Assembly: GCA_039024295.1 (NCBI GenBank)
Contig: JBCDIQ010000037.1
Location: 1 to 23,165, forward strand
Direction: 5' to 3'
Length of the DNA: 23,165 nt
DNA from: JBCDIQ01 sp039024295
Lineage (GTDB): Bacteria; Bacteroidota; Bacteroidia; J057
Shown here: piece after piece, positions 1-8,602 of the stretch
Layout: each line of letters begins with the position of its first letter
How positions within the stretch are numbered: position 1 is the stretch's first letter
Notes under the pieces: model-generated
What the model was told of the DNA's origin: nothing
What the model saw: only the letters and a program-made list of their open reading frames with translations
Databases searched by the model: none
Program-made: the position numbers and the translations under genes

Positions 1-54
1 ATTTTTTTATTTGTCTGTTTTAATAGGTAAGAAAATATCAAATATAGATAAGTC

Positions 55-816
55 TTAAAAGGAAATACCTACAGAGGTCTCAATGCGCTGATAGGTAAAA
101 GATTCAAGTACCCTTCTTCCGCCAAATGCGTTGAACTCATCCTCACCACTTTGCAGCCGATACCCTAATTGAAATAGCAAAGAAATGGCTCCCGATGTTC
201 TGAAATGCAGACCCGTTCCAAGGGCAACTGTGGCACCGGATCGGGCTTCGCCGCCTTCATAGGAGTACAAGGGAATATTTAACCCGCCTTGTGCATAATA
301 AATGGGAGATATAGCTTGATCCATGAGGTTTCCCCTAACTTCAATTCCAAGAGGCATCATTTCACCTCTGCCATAGAAGGCTATCCCTGTGGAAATACCC
401 ACTGCCAGCAACCGATGAAACCGATACCCATTAACAGTTTGAAGACTACCAGACACCCTCGGTTCAAAAACTCCGACATCATCTGTATCCCCTGAAATTA
501 ACAGCGAAAACAGGCTGACATGGAAATAGCCCTTTTTTAGCTCGGCAATTGGACGTTTGGTACGTTCGTAACTGGGGAAGGTCTGAACAGGAGCTTCTCG
601 TTCCATGCGAATCACGTCCTGTGTTTTTACCACCAAAATGCTTCCCCCAAGTATCTGAATACGGGTATTCCCTTGGGGCTCCATCCGAATGACCTGCCCC
701 CGTAAAATACTGCTGTCACGCATGTACAAAACGTCTTCTTCAGATTGGGCAAAGGCTGATCCGATTAGAAGCAAGCCAAATAAAAGAAAGGCGGAGAGTT
801 TAGGCGTAAGGTGCAT
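55..816 (-). CDS. Predicted small outer-membrane beta-barrel protein, function unknown
   Basis: The 253-residue product begins with a clear signal peptide (hydrophobic core at about residues 8-22, likely cleaved after AFA before QSEED), so it should be exported. Residues 30-70 form a short SH3-like or beta-rich stretch (LRGQVIRMEPQGNTRIQI) of the kind seen in Bacteroidota proteins that begin with a small domain before a barrel. From about residue 95 to the end there are alternating hydrophobic/polar strands with glycine turns, and the protein ends in an aromatic residue (VGISF), as is usual for outer-membrane barrels. I do not recognise a named family. It lies downstream of the rpsB terminator on the same strand and probably has its own promoter, although none is convincing in the 183-base gap. 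Start ATG is at 816; the signal peptide supports it. Confidence 0.75.
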   Translation of the reverse strand: MHLTPKLSAFLLFGLLLIGSAFAQSEEDVLYMRDSSILRGQVIRMEPQGNTRIQILGGSILVVKTQDVIRMEREAPVQTFPSYERTKRPIAELKKGYFHVSLFSLLISGDTDDVGVFEPRVSGSLQTVNGYRFHRLLAVGISTGIAFYGRGEMMPLGIEVRGNLMDQAISPIYYAQGGLNIPLYSYEGGEARSGATVALGTGLHFRTSGAISLLFQLGYRLQSGEDEFNAFGGRRVLESFTYQRIETSVGISF

Positions 817-944
817 AGGTAGGGTTAATTATGTAGAAGATAGACGTTTGACACGTGCATTTCGCGGCATTTGTACAGGTCTAATTCAACATATTTTTAC
901 CGTATCCAACACCTGCAAAGGTTGAATCCCCTTAAACCTGCCGG

Positions 945-975
945 TAAATAAAAAAGCCCACCCAATGGGTAGGCT
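945..975 (-). terminator. Rho-independent terminator of the rplM-rpsI-rpsB operon
   Basis: Read on the minus strand, AGCCTACCC and GGGTGGGCT pair over nine positions (one T-G wobble) around a three-base ATT loop, followed directly by TTTTTATTTA. It lies 24 bases after the rpsB stop codon and should end the ribosomal-protein transcript. Confidence 0.85.
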
Positions 976-999
976 CTCTTTTCGGATATATTTGCAGCC

Positions 1000-1779
1000 T
1001 TAGCTGTTTGCAGTAGCCTCTTCGGTGGCAGCTTTTGCTTCCTCACGACGCTGACGCTCTGCTTCTTTTTTAATCTTGTCGTCCTCGCGCTTTTTCTTGC
1101 GCTCAGAAAGACCTTCAGCAATGGAATCTGTGATGGTGCGCATAACCAGTTGAATGGATTTGGCAGCATCATCATTGGCTGGGATAGGAAAATCAACCAG
1201 ATTCGGGTTGCTATTGGTGTCTACCATTGCAATAGTAGGAATGTTTAGAATACGAGCTTCATCAATGGCGATGTGCTCTTTCTTTACATCTACTACGAAA
1301 AGGGCAGAAGGCAAACGGTTCAGGTCCGCAATACCACCAAGCACTTTCTCTAACTTCGCCTTTTCACGCGTCAACATCAAGCGTTCCTTCTTGTTGATTC
1401 GGTCAAAAGTGCCATCAGTAGCCATTTTCTCAATCTGGGTCATCCGCTTAATGCTGCGACGAACTGTTGAGAAATTGGTGAGCATACCGCCCAGCCAGCG
1501 TTCAGTTACGAAAGGCATGTTTACGCGGCGTGCTTCAGCCTCTACAATCTCTTTTGCCTGCTTTTTGGTGGCAACAAACATGATCTTACGACCAGAAACT
1601 GCCAACTGCTTGGAAACACGGGCAGCCTCATCAAGCATTCTCAAGGTCTTGTTCAGATCAATGATATGGATCCCATTTCTCTCCATGAAAATATAAGGAG
1701 ACATATGGGGATCCCACTTTTTCTTTAAGTGGCCAAAATGTACCCCTGCGTCGAGGAGGTCTTTATATTCAAGCTGCAT
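1000..1779 (-). CDS. rpsB: 30S ribosomal protein S2 (uS2)
   Basis: S2 binds on the back of the 30S subunit at the head-body junction, where it is needed for S1 docking and initiation. The 259-residue product shows the family hallmarks: N-terminal DLLDAGVHFGHLKKKWDPHM, IFMERNGIHIIDLNKT at about residues 30-45, ATKKQAKEIV, RWLGGMLTN near residue 95, and FVVDVKKEHIAIDEA followed by IPTIAMVDTNSNP. The last 35 residues are a charged K/E/R-rich tail that carries no conserved core. It starts only 6 bases after the rpsI stop, so the two are cotranscribed, and it ends at a terminator. Elongation factor Ts (tsf), which often follows rpsB, is absent here. Confidence 0.98.
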   Translation of the reverse strand: MQLEYKDLLDAGVHFGHLKKKWDPHMSPYIFMERNGIHIIDLNKTLRMLDEAARVSKQLAVSGRKIMFVATKKQAKEIVEAEARRVNMPFVTERWLGGMLTNFSTVRRSIKRMTQIEKMATDGTFDRINKKERLMLTREKAKLEKVLGGIADLNRLPSALFVVDVKKEHIAIDEARILNIPTIAMVDTNSNPNLVDFPIPANDDAAKSIQLVMRTITDSIAEGLSERKKKREDDKIKKEAERQRREEAKAATEEATANS

Positions 1780-1785
1780 ATGATC

Positions 1786-2175
1786 TTAACGTTTGGAAAA
1801 CTGAGTAGACTTTCTCGCTTTTTTCTTTCCGTACTTTTTCCGTTCCACTTTGCGAGGGTCACGGGTAAGGAGGCCAGCGCGTTTGAGGCCGCTACGGTAC
1901 TCTTCGTTTGATTTCACGAGGGCACGAGCAATACCCAGGCGAATGGCATCAGCCTGTCCGGTAATTCCTCCTCCATTTACGTTAACAGTGATATCAAATT
2001 CGCTGTTATTAATTTCCAGCACGTTGAACGGCTCGAATACCTTACTGCGAATAAAGTCGAGGGGGAAAAAGTCCTCAACAGTTCGCTTGTTGACCTTAAG
2101 TTCGCCAGATCCTGGGCGCATAAAAATGCGTGCCACGGTCCGCTTCCTCCTGCCAACAGTTACGATTTGGTCCAT
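1786..2175 (-). CDS. rpsI: 30S ribosomal protein S9 (uS9)
   Basis: S9 belongs to the 30S head; its C-terminal tail reaches toward the P-site tRNA. The 129-residue product is full length and has the typical opening VGRRKRTVARIFMRPGSG, the central GGGITGQADAIRLGIARAL, and the C-terminal DPRKVERKKYGKKKARKSTQFSKR region, which ends in the expected basic KR. It is the middle gene of rplM-rpsI-rpsB, 41 bases after rplM and 6 bases before rpsB. The S13/L9 pair of S9 and L13 in this order is nearly universal in bacteria. Confidence 0.98.
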   Translation of the reverse strand: MDQIVTVGRRKRTVARIFMRPGSGELKVNKRTVEDFFPLDFIRSKVFEPFNVLEINNSEFDITVNVNGGGITGQADAIRLGIARALVKSNEEYRSGLKRAGLLTRDPRKVERKKYGKKKARKSTQFSKR

Positions 2176-2216
2176 TTAGTTGTTAAGGTTAAACAAATAT
2201 TATCCGAAAATCTGAT

Positions 2217-2660
2217 TTACAGTTCAAGGGGTTGGGGCTGCTGAGCTTCATGTGGGTGGGTGTCACCCGAATAAACTTTCAGGTTGCGATAAACCTGTCG
2301 ACCCAACACATTCTTGGGAAGCATGCCTTTTACCGCATTTTCAATGAGGCGCTCAGGATGCGACTTAAGCATTTCTTTTGCTACGACACGACGCTGGCCA
2401 CCTGGGTATCCTGTGTAGCGGATATACTCTTTTGTATCGAGCTTATTGCCCCCTACGGACACTTTTTCGGCATTAATCACAATTACATTGTCCCCACAAT
2501 CAACGTGAGGGGTGTAACTGGGCTTATGCTTGCCACGCAAAATAAAGGCAATCTTGCTGGCCAATCTTCCTAATACCTGCCCTTCGGCATCTACCACAAA
2601 CCACTTCTTCTCGACGGTGGAAGCATTGGCAGACAAGGTTTTGTAACTCCGGCTATCCAT
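2217..2660 (-). CDS. rplM: 50S ribosomal protein L13 (uL13)
   Basis: L13 is an early 50S assembly protein that contacts 23S rRNA. The 147-residue product matches the family throughout: KKWFVVDAEGQVLGRLAS near residues 19-36, ILRGKHKPSYTPHVDCGDNV, VINAEKV, YIRYTGYPGGQR, and AVKGMLPKNVLGRQVYRNLKVY near the C-terminus. It is the first gene of the operon. Its promoter must lie in the 231-base gap shared with the divergent gene that starts at 2892; I could not place it with confidence, and I see no classical L13 autoregulatory leader. Confidence 0.98.
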   Translation of the reverse strand: MDSRSYKTLSANASTVEKKWFVVDAEGQVLGRLASKIAFILRGKHKPSYTPHVDCGDNVIVINAEKVSVGGNKLDTKEYIRYTGYPGGQRRVVAKEMLKSHPERLIENAVKGMLPKNVLGRQVYRNLKVYSGDTHPHEAQQPQPLEL

Positions 2661-2765
2661 TCGTGTTTATATACTTAGGATAAAAAATAGATGGTTTTTC
2701 AAACGGAGGTGCAAGTACGTACTTTTTTGATGAACATGCAAGCTGCCTTGAGGAATAAATTTCCG

Positions 2766-2796
2766 TTGGGCGTATAAACCTAACTGCCTATTTATG
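2766..2796 (+). promoter_or_regulatory. Candidate Bacteroidota-type promoter for the CHU_C gene
   Basis: TTG (2766-2768), a 20-base spacer and TATTTATG (2789-2796) resemble the Bacteroidota sigma consensus TTTG-N19-21-TAnnTTTG with one mismatch in the downstream box. Transcription would begin near 2803, leaving a leader of about 90 bases before the ATG at 2892. This also argues against the upstream GTG at 2796 as a start codon. Confidence 0.35.
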
Positions 2797-2891
2797 TGGT
2801 GGTATGGCAAAAAAAATGTTGTTTTATGCTACGTCTTCAGCAGTTTTTCCGTAAGAAGAAGCATCACAGGAATAAAAAGGAAGTACAGTCC

Positions 2892-5792
2892 ATGAAAATC
2901 CCCAAATCAGGCCGTCTTTTTGCCCTACGAATTGTTGCCCTCTTGGCAGGTCTTTTGTTACTCCCAACCGCATGGGAGAGCTTGTATGCTACCCACAACC
3001 TGGCGGGCCAGATTACTGCTCGCCATTTAGGAGGAAACCGATATGAGGTAACTATAACCACTTACACCGACCCGGCGCCTGCCGGCGTAGACCGTTGTGC
3101 AGCAGATTTAGAAATTCTGTCCGCCAGTGGGGTTCAGATTGAAGTCATAGCACGTATTCCACGAAATAACGGCCCTGCAGACCCCACCCCCGATCCAGAT
3201 GAGTGCCCCAGCGGTGTGCGCCTGGGACAGGTAATCTTTCAGACGGTAAAGCGAAATATTTATCAAACGGTATACGATTTTCCCGGTCCCGGAAAATACA
3301 TACTGAGATATTATGATGTAGCCAGACGAGAGGACGTAAAGAATATTTCCAATCCTGGAGGACAAGCCTTTTTCGTCGAAACCGAACTACAAATTCCTGT
3401 TCCGCTTGCTGGAATCAACAACACCCCCGTGCTATTGAATGAACCTTTGGAGCAAGCCTGTACCGATAAAATATACACCCACAACCCAGGTGGGTTTGAT
3501 CCTGATGGTGATTCGTTGGTGTACAGCCTTCTGCCTTCGCTCCAATACGAACCGCCAAAAGGCATCACCAACCCCATTCCTACCACCAACTATCGCTTCC
3601 CTGACGACGCAGCTTTCGGAACAAGTACCTTTACGATTGACTCCCGTACTGGCCTCATTACCTGGGATGCTCCACGGCAAATAGGAGTGTACAATGTTGC
3701 TTATCGAGTTGAAGAATACAGGGAGGGCGTGTTGCTCGGTTCTGTGATCCGAGACTTGGCCATATTTGTTGAACCTTGTGACAACAATCCTCCTGTCATA
3801 GAAACGATTTCTGATACCTGTGTGGCCGCAGGGGATACTCTTCGTTTTGACTTCCTGGCATATGACCCCGATGGGGGGACCCCAGATGATCCCGATGGCG
3901 GAGACTCTCTGTATTTCTTGCTCACAAATGGAAACCAAGGCCCCAATGGCCCCTTCCGACCAGATTTATCCAATCCTGCCACAGTAGGAGGCCAAATTGT
4001 AGATGTGGACTTTCCCCTTCAAAACCGTAATTGGGCCACACTTCCGGAGTCTTTGAAAAATACCCGTCAGGTGGTAGATACCATCAAAGGAACTGTCACC
4101 TGGGCAACAGAATGTGAAAATATCAGGGCCAGCTTTTACCAGGTGGATTTCCAGGCGCATGATAACTTATCCTATATCGAAGCCGCCCGGATTACCATGT
4201 TGACCGCCAACAAGATTGTGACCATACAGGTCATACCGCCCAAGCCCACTGGCCTAACGGCAGTGAAAAGTCCCGGTCAGATTTCTTTGAGCTGGGACCA
4301 GCACAGCTGTCCCAATGTGGTGGGCTATCGGGTATATCGGAAGGTAGGTCCTGAAGGGTTTAATCAAGATACTATTTGTTGTGACCAAAGCCCGCGAAGC
4401 CTTGGGTACCAATTGTTGCAGTACAACCCAGGCGGAACCAATACCAGCTATGTAGATGACCTGTCGGATTTGGATGAAGTAATTGACCAGCAGATATGCT
4501 ATGTGGTCACGGCCATGTTCGGCTCCGAATTTGATCCGAATGTTGAAAGCTGTGGAATTGAAGCCTGCGTTGAAATCGAAAATGACAAACTGTTTATGAC
4601 CAATGACAGCGTATCTGTTACTGATCCGGTAAATGGCGAAATCTTCCTGGCATGGTCAAAGCCAGATTCCATTGATGACTTTTTTGTAGGGCCATTTACC
4701 TATAATTTATACCGAGCAAATAATAACCAGTTTCCGCTTGTGGAGGTTATCTCTGGCCTTGGACTTGATGATACCACCTATTTGGATCAAAATCTAAATA
4801 CTGAAATAAGGGGATATAACTACCGTGTAGAGGTGGTTGATATAGAAGGGCGAGTAGTCGCCACGAATGAGGGCATCAACCAGGGTTCAAGTATTTTTCT
4901 CACCACTCAGGGAGGGAATGGGTACATCGACCTGGATTGGTCAGAGTTTGTTCCCTGGAGCAATTCTCAGTATGAAATCTTTCGCTCAGATGGTGGAGGG
5001 GCGTTTCAGTTGGTAAATACCTTGGCAGGAACTGGAGCGAATTTCCACACCTATCGTGATACAGGACTGAATTTACAGACAGAGTATTGCTATTTCGTTC
5101 GTTCGACCGGGAGTCACAATGAACAGAATGTAAAAGATCCTCTGATCAACGATTCTCAGGTTTCCTGTGATTTTGCGCGTGACGATGAGCCCCCCTGTGC
5201 CCCACTCATCTTGGTGGATGGAGATTGCATCACCAAATCCCACCAGATTGTGATCACAAAATCAGACCTTCCCTGTGCGGATGATACCCGATCCATTCAG
5301 ATTCTTTATGCGCCGTTAAATGATGGCAATTACCAGCAGGTTCAACAAATCCTGTACGGAGATTTTTCCTCTGATACAACCATTACCTATGAGACGGGAT
5401 TTGACATAACTGAATTTGCAGGCTGTTACGTCATTACTGCGACCGATTCGTTTGACAATACCAGCTCATTGACCGATCCTTTTTGCATCGACTATTGTCC
5501 TGCTCTGGAGCTTGGAAACATCTTCACGCCCAATAACGATGGGATCAACGATGTCTTCCGTCCCATTGTCTTCCAGGATGTGGTGCTCAGGCAGTTCAGC
5601 ATATTTGACCGCTGGGGCAAGCTCATGTCGGAAAACACCGCTGAGATTAGCCGCCTTTGGGATGGACGAGATGATCGCAACAACCAGGATGCTGCTGAAG
5701 GGGTGTATTACTATTACATCAGGTGGGAAGAGCTGAGCATAAACGGCAGCCGAACCCGTGAGAAGAAAGGCTGGGTTACCTTGCTGCGGTAA
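2892..5792 (+). CDS. Large secreted multidomain protein with gliding-motility-associated C-terminal (CHU_C) sorting domain
   Basis: The 966-residue product starts with a signal peptide (core VALLAGLLLLPTAW, probable cleavage LYA before THNLAG). THNLAGQITAR is a common opening for large Bacteroidota surface proteins. Residues 35-445 form Ig/cadherin-like modules with calcium-binding-like DPDGDS and DPDGG motifs (near 3500 and 3870-3905). Residues about 448-870 hold fibronectin-III-like repeats (PTGLTAVKSPGQISLSWD, then three more strand-rich units). The last 92 residues are a CHU_C domain with TPNNDGINDVFRP, FDRWGKLM, WDGRDD and GVYYYYIRW, the type B signal for T9SS secretion and surface attachment. 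The open frame extends upstream to 2796, but the start at 2892 gives a normal signal peptide with a purine-rich AAAAAGGAAG before it. Likely an adhesin or surface-matrix component; the ligand is unknown. Confidence 0.88.
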   Translation: MKIPKSGRLFALRIVALLAGLLLLPTAWESLYATHNLAGQITARHLGGNRYEVTITTYTDPAPAGVDRCAADLEILSASGVQIEVIARIPRNNGPADPTPDPDECPSGVRLGQVIFQTVKRNIYQTVYDFPGPGKYILRYYDVARREDVKNISNPGGQAFFVETELQIPVPLAGINNTPVLLNEPLEQACTDKIYTHNPGGFDPDGDSLVYSLLPSLQYEPPKGITNPIPTTNYRFPDDAAFGTSTFTIDSRTGLITWDAPRQIGVYNVAYRVEEYREGVLLGSVIRDLAIFVEPCDNNPPVIETISDTCVAAGDTLRFDFLAYDPDGGTPDDPDGGDSLYFLLTNGNQGPNGPFRPDLSNPATVGGQIVDVDFPLQNRNWATLPESLKNTRQVVDTIKGTVTWATECENIRASFYQVDFQAHDNLSYIEAARITMLTANKIVTIQVIPPKPTGLTAVKSPGQISLSWDQHSCPNVVGYRVYRKVGPEGFNQDTICCDQSPRSLGYQLLQYNPGGTNTSYVDDLSDLDEVIDQQICYVVTAMFGSEFDPNVESCGIEACVEIENDKLFMTNDSVSVTDPVNGEIFLAWSKPDSIDDFFVGPFTYNLYRANNNQFPLVEVISGLGLDDTTYLDQNLNTEIRGYNYRVEVVDIEGRVVATNEGINQGSSIFLTTQGGNGYIDLDWSEFVPWSNSQYEIFRSDGGGAFQLVNTLAGTGANFHTYRDTGLNLQTEYCYFVRSTGSHNEQNVKDPLINDSQVSCDFARDDEPPCAPLILVDGDCITKSHQIVITKSDLPCADDTRSIQILYAPLNDGNYQQVQQILYGDFSSDTTITYETGFDITEFAGCYVITATDSFDNTSSLTDPFCIDYCPALELGNIFTPNNDGINDVFRPIVFQDVVLRQFSIFDRWGKLMSENTAEISRLWDGRDDRNNQDAAEGVYYYYIRWEELSINGSRTREKKGWVTLLR

Positions 5793-6518
5793 TCAAAGCA
5801 AATTTAAGTGCTCATTAAGTGACTTGCGGTAGGATTTTCCTACTGGAATCAGCTTGTCGGCAACTACGAGGGTATTGTCCTCAATGGTGGTGAGCTGATC
5901 TAGTCGGATGATGAATGAGCGATGCACCCGGATAAACTCCCCTTCTGGAAGCTTGCTAACCAAGCCCTTCATGGTGATGTTAATGGTATACCTTTTTTGG
6001 GGCGTATGAATCTGGGCATAATCTCCCAGTGCCTCGATCCACTGAATTTCTGATAAGTTGACCCGTTGTAGCAGGCCTTTTTCTTTAACGAATAAGTGTT
6101 CGTTCGGCCTAGCAGAAGACGTTTGCTCATTGCTTGATGTAGACACCAGCAGGTGTTGCACCTTTTGCACGGCCTGGAAAAAACGCGCCGGTGTAACAGG
6201 CTTTAGCAGGTAATCTGTCGCATTTATCTCAAAGGCTTCAAGCGCATACTCCGGATGAGAGGTAACCAGGATGACATGCTGATTGGGGCGCAGTACCTTC
6301 ACAAGCTCTATCCCCGTCATGTCCGGCATTTCCACGTCCAGGAAAATGAGGTCTACCCTTTGATCTGCTTGGCTGAGAAATGCCAATGCCTCCTGCCCAT
6401 TCTTACAGGTTGTCAGAAGTTCCAGGCTCGGATGCTGTTGTGCTAAGCGTTCCATGGCCTTCAGTGACATCATTTCATCGTCAACGACAATGCAGGGAAT
6501 CAGGGTCGAGGTACTCAT
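5793..6518 (-). CDS. LytTR-family response regulator
   Basis: The 241-residue protein has an N-terminal receiver domain with the acidic pair D13-D14, phospho-acceptor D61 in FLDVEMPDMTG, T86 and K106 (DYLLKP). A linker follows, then a C-terminal LytTR DNA-binding domain at about residues 140-241 (LFVKEKGLLQRVNLSEIQWIE in two parts, GEFIRVHRSFIIRLDQL, GKSYRKSL). Such regulators bind direct repeats in promoters and usually control extracellular or biofilm traits. Its ATG overlaps the stop of the upstream hybrid kinase by four bases (ATGA), so translation is coupled and that kinase is the obvious partner. Its TGA stop lies immediately next to the TAA of the convergent CHU_C gene, with no space for a terminator between the coding regions. 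Confidence 0.95.
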   Translation of the reverse strand: MSTSTLIPCIVVDDEMMSLKAMERLAQQHPSLELLTTCKNGQEALAFLSQADQRVDLIFLDVEMPDMTGIELVKVLRPNQHVILVTSHPEYALEAFEINATDYLLKPVTPARFFQAVQKVQHLLVSTSSNEQTSSARPNEHLFVKEKGLLQRVNLSEIQWIEALGDYAQIHTPQKRYTINITMKGLVSKLPEGEFIRVHRSFIIRLDQLTTIEDNTLVVADKLIPVGKSYRKSLNEHLNLL

Positions 6519-8602
6519 AGGACAGATAATTCTTGTTTAAGGGAGGAATAGCAGCTTTCGGATTTTTTATGCAACAATTGCCATAGCTTGTCAACGCGAC
6601 TTTCCTGTTTTTCACCGAGGCTTTCTTCTTCTATTTGTGCGAGAAGTTGGCAAATATCCTGTCGCCCGATACTGGAAAAAGGATATTTCAGTTTGTGAGC
6701 ATTCCGTTTGATGTCCGGCCAGTCAAATCGTTCGATGCTATTCTCAAGGTTATGAAGGTCAAATGGAGTCTGCTCCAGAAAGATGGCCACCATTTCCTTT
6801 ACAAAGGTCATATCTCCTTCTGCGAGTTCCTTTAGATAAGTAAGGTCTACAATTGGATGGACTGTTGTCTCTGGAGCTACCAAAGGAAGTGAAGCTCCCG
6901 CTACTTGCTTGTTTTTTGCCTTGGCCAAATAAAATTTGATCAGGGCATACAGGTTTTCTGGTTCAAATGGCTTCAGGATGTACGCATCCATCCCCGCTTC
7001 GAGCACCTTTTGCTTGACTCTGGACCTGACAGAAGCTGTCAAAGCAATGATTGGGATTTTGTTCTGCGGAGAAGGTAACTGACTTCGAATGTGGCGAGTG
7101 GTTTGAAACCCATCCATTTCAGGCATCTGGATGTCCATCAAAATTAGGTCAAACGTATCCTGCTGGATATTTTCCAGTGCGAGTTTCCCATTTTCCGCCA
7201 AGGTCACTTCTGCTCCCCAGTTACGGAGCATTTTGGCCACTACCTTGCGATTCATGAGAATATCCTCTACTACCAGGATCTTGCAATTTAAGTCAGGTTT
7301 AGGAGCTACATTTGTATTGATTTCTGCCAAATCCCGCCCATGCTGTGAGGTTTGCCCCAGCGCCAGAGAGAAAGAAAATGTACTTCCTTTTCCCGGCTGA
7401 CTGGCCACATTGACTTCCCCTCCCATTAATTCTACCAATTGCTTGACAATGGCCAGCCCGAGTCCTGAACCTCCATATTTACGGGTGGTATCCCTGCTGG
7501 CTTGTGAAAAGGAGTCGAAGATTTGGGAAATCATTTCTTCGGTTATCCCAATTCCGGTATCCGAGATGTCAAACTGAATCCCATGGTGGTGTTCATCCAC
7601 GAACAGGTGACGGACAAATATTTCCACCTCTCCCTGGTGGGTAAATTTGATGCTGTTATCGATGAGGTTCTGCATTACCTGCCGCAAGCGAACCGGGTCT
7701 CCTATCACATATTGGGGAAGGTCAAAGTCCAGGTTCATCCTGACCTTCAGGTTTACGGGTTCTGCCTTGGCCTTAGCCGTGTGGTACAAGCTTCTGAGCA
7801 GTTCCTTCAGGTCAAATTTTATTTCCTCTATTTCAATACGTCCATTGCGCATTTTCGAGTAATCCAGCAGGTCGTTAAGAATGGCCAGTAAGGTATTACT
7901 CGACAGTTTCATGTCATGGATGTAGGCCCGTTGTTCTTCCCCTAGTTCGGTATTTAACATGAGGTTCATCATCCCCAGCATGCCATTTAGCGGCGTACGG
8001 ATTTCATGGCTCATGTTGGCAAAAAACTGTTCCTCCACCTGACGTGATCGGATCAGTGCCTGTTCTACCCTTTTTCGCTCAGCGATCTCTTTTTCAAGTC
8101 GTTCGTGTGAAAGCGCGCCCGCCAATGAGGTCGAAAACTGATGTACTACCTGGGATAATTTGTGAAGTTCAATGTTGGAAAATGCATTTCCCGGACGGAA
8201 TGCATACAGTTTCAACAGGCCAATTTCTCCCAGACGAAAAACGGCAAATGCCCCTCCCTTGATATCTTTTTCGGTTTTAAGCTCAGAGAAGTTAGCGTCT
8301 TCAGTAGATACACTGTAAAAGCTAGCTTCAGGCTCATGGAGAAACATAGGATGGGTACCAGGTAACTCTACCTCCCGGCACCTGAAGGTGGGGCTGCCAT
8401 AAACCAGTTGGAAGTGATTGGCAGAACCCTCCAACTCCATTTGGTCTTTGCGCACCCAGACAGATGCAAAAGCGAGGTCCTTCCTTGCCATGAGTACCTG
8501 TAAAAAGCGTTCACAACCCTCTAGCAGGTTATTAGAATGCCCTACTGCCAAAGAAAGCTCATACAGCAGGGTAATGTCGCGAATGATGTCAGTCTGGGGC
8601 AT
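6515..8602 (-). CDS. Soluble hybrid histidine kinase (GAF-like, HisKA, HATPase, receiver, HPt)
   Basis: The 695-residue protein has no membrane segment. Residues 10-165 look like a GAF-type sensor. HisKA follows with H199 in FANMSHEIRTPLNGM. The ATPase has N316 in the N box, DISDTGIGIT and YGGSGLGLAIVKQL. A receiver domain (about 440-560) has its acidic cluster in VVEDI, D490 in LILMDIQMPEMDG and K544. An HPt domain at about 595-690 has H636 in NAHKLKYPFSSIG. All phosphorelay residues are present. The frame is open to a GTG at 8620, but the ATG at 8602 gives the usual start and a 14-base overlap with the upstream FIST gene. The downstream LytTR regulator is the expected output. The whole relay H-D-H-D is thus encoded in two adjacent genes, with FIST as probable sensor. 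Confidence 0.95.
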   Translation of the reverse strand: MPQTDIIRDITLLYELSLAVGHSNNLLEGCERFLQVLMARKDLAFASVWVRKDQMELEGSANHFQLVYGSPTFRCREVELPGTHPMFLHEPEASFYSVSTEDANFSELKTEKDIKGGAFAVFRLGEIGLLKLYAFRPGNAFSNIELHKLSQVVHQFSTSLAGALSHERLEKEIAERKRVEQALIRSRQVEEQFFANMSHEIRTPLNGMLGMMNLMLNTELGEEQRAYIHDMKLSSNTLLAILNDLLDYSKMRNGRIEIEEIKFDLKELLRSLYHTAKAKAEPVNLKVRMNLDFDLPQYVIGDPVRLRQVMQNLIDNSIKFTHQGEVEIFVRHLFVDEHHHGIQFDISDTGIGITEEMISQIFDSFSQASRDTTRKYGGSGLGLAIVKQLVELMGGEVNVASQPGKGSTFSFSLALGQTSQHGRDLAEINTNVAPKPDLNCKILVVEDILMNRKVVAKMLRNWGAEVTLAENGKLALENIQQDTFDLILMDIQMPEMDGFQTTRHIRSQLPSPQNKIPIIALTASVRSRVKQKVLEAGMDAYILKPFEPENLYALIKFYLAKAKNKQVAGASLPLVAPETTVHPIVDLTYLKELAEGDMTFVKEMVAIFLEQTPFDLHNLENSIERFDWPDIKRNAHKLKYPFSSIGRQDICQLLAQIEEESLGEKQESRVDKLWQLLHKKSESCYSSLKQELSVL

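Noticed and set aside
897..1196. 99-codon minus-strand frame overlapping the rpsB 3' end
   Set aside because: It overlaps rpsB in another frame and runs through the terminator; the product is a shadow of rpsB sequence.
1154..1696. 180-codon plus-strand frame
   Set aside because: Antisense to rpsB, with composition that reflects the complementary strand.
2661..2800. L13 autoregulatory leader or clear rplM promoter on the minus strand
   Set aside because: Only weak matches to TAnnTTTG (for example TCCGTTTG) and no convincing conserved stem; not enough to annotate.
2796..2891. Upstream GTG start of the CHU_C gene
   Set aside because: It would put 32 basic residues before the signal peptide, and it coincides with the candidate promoter box. 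The ATG at 2892 fits better.
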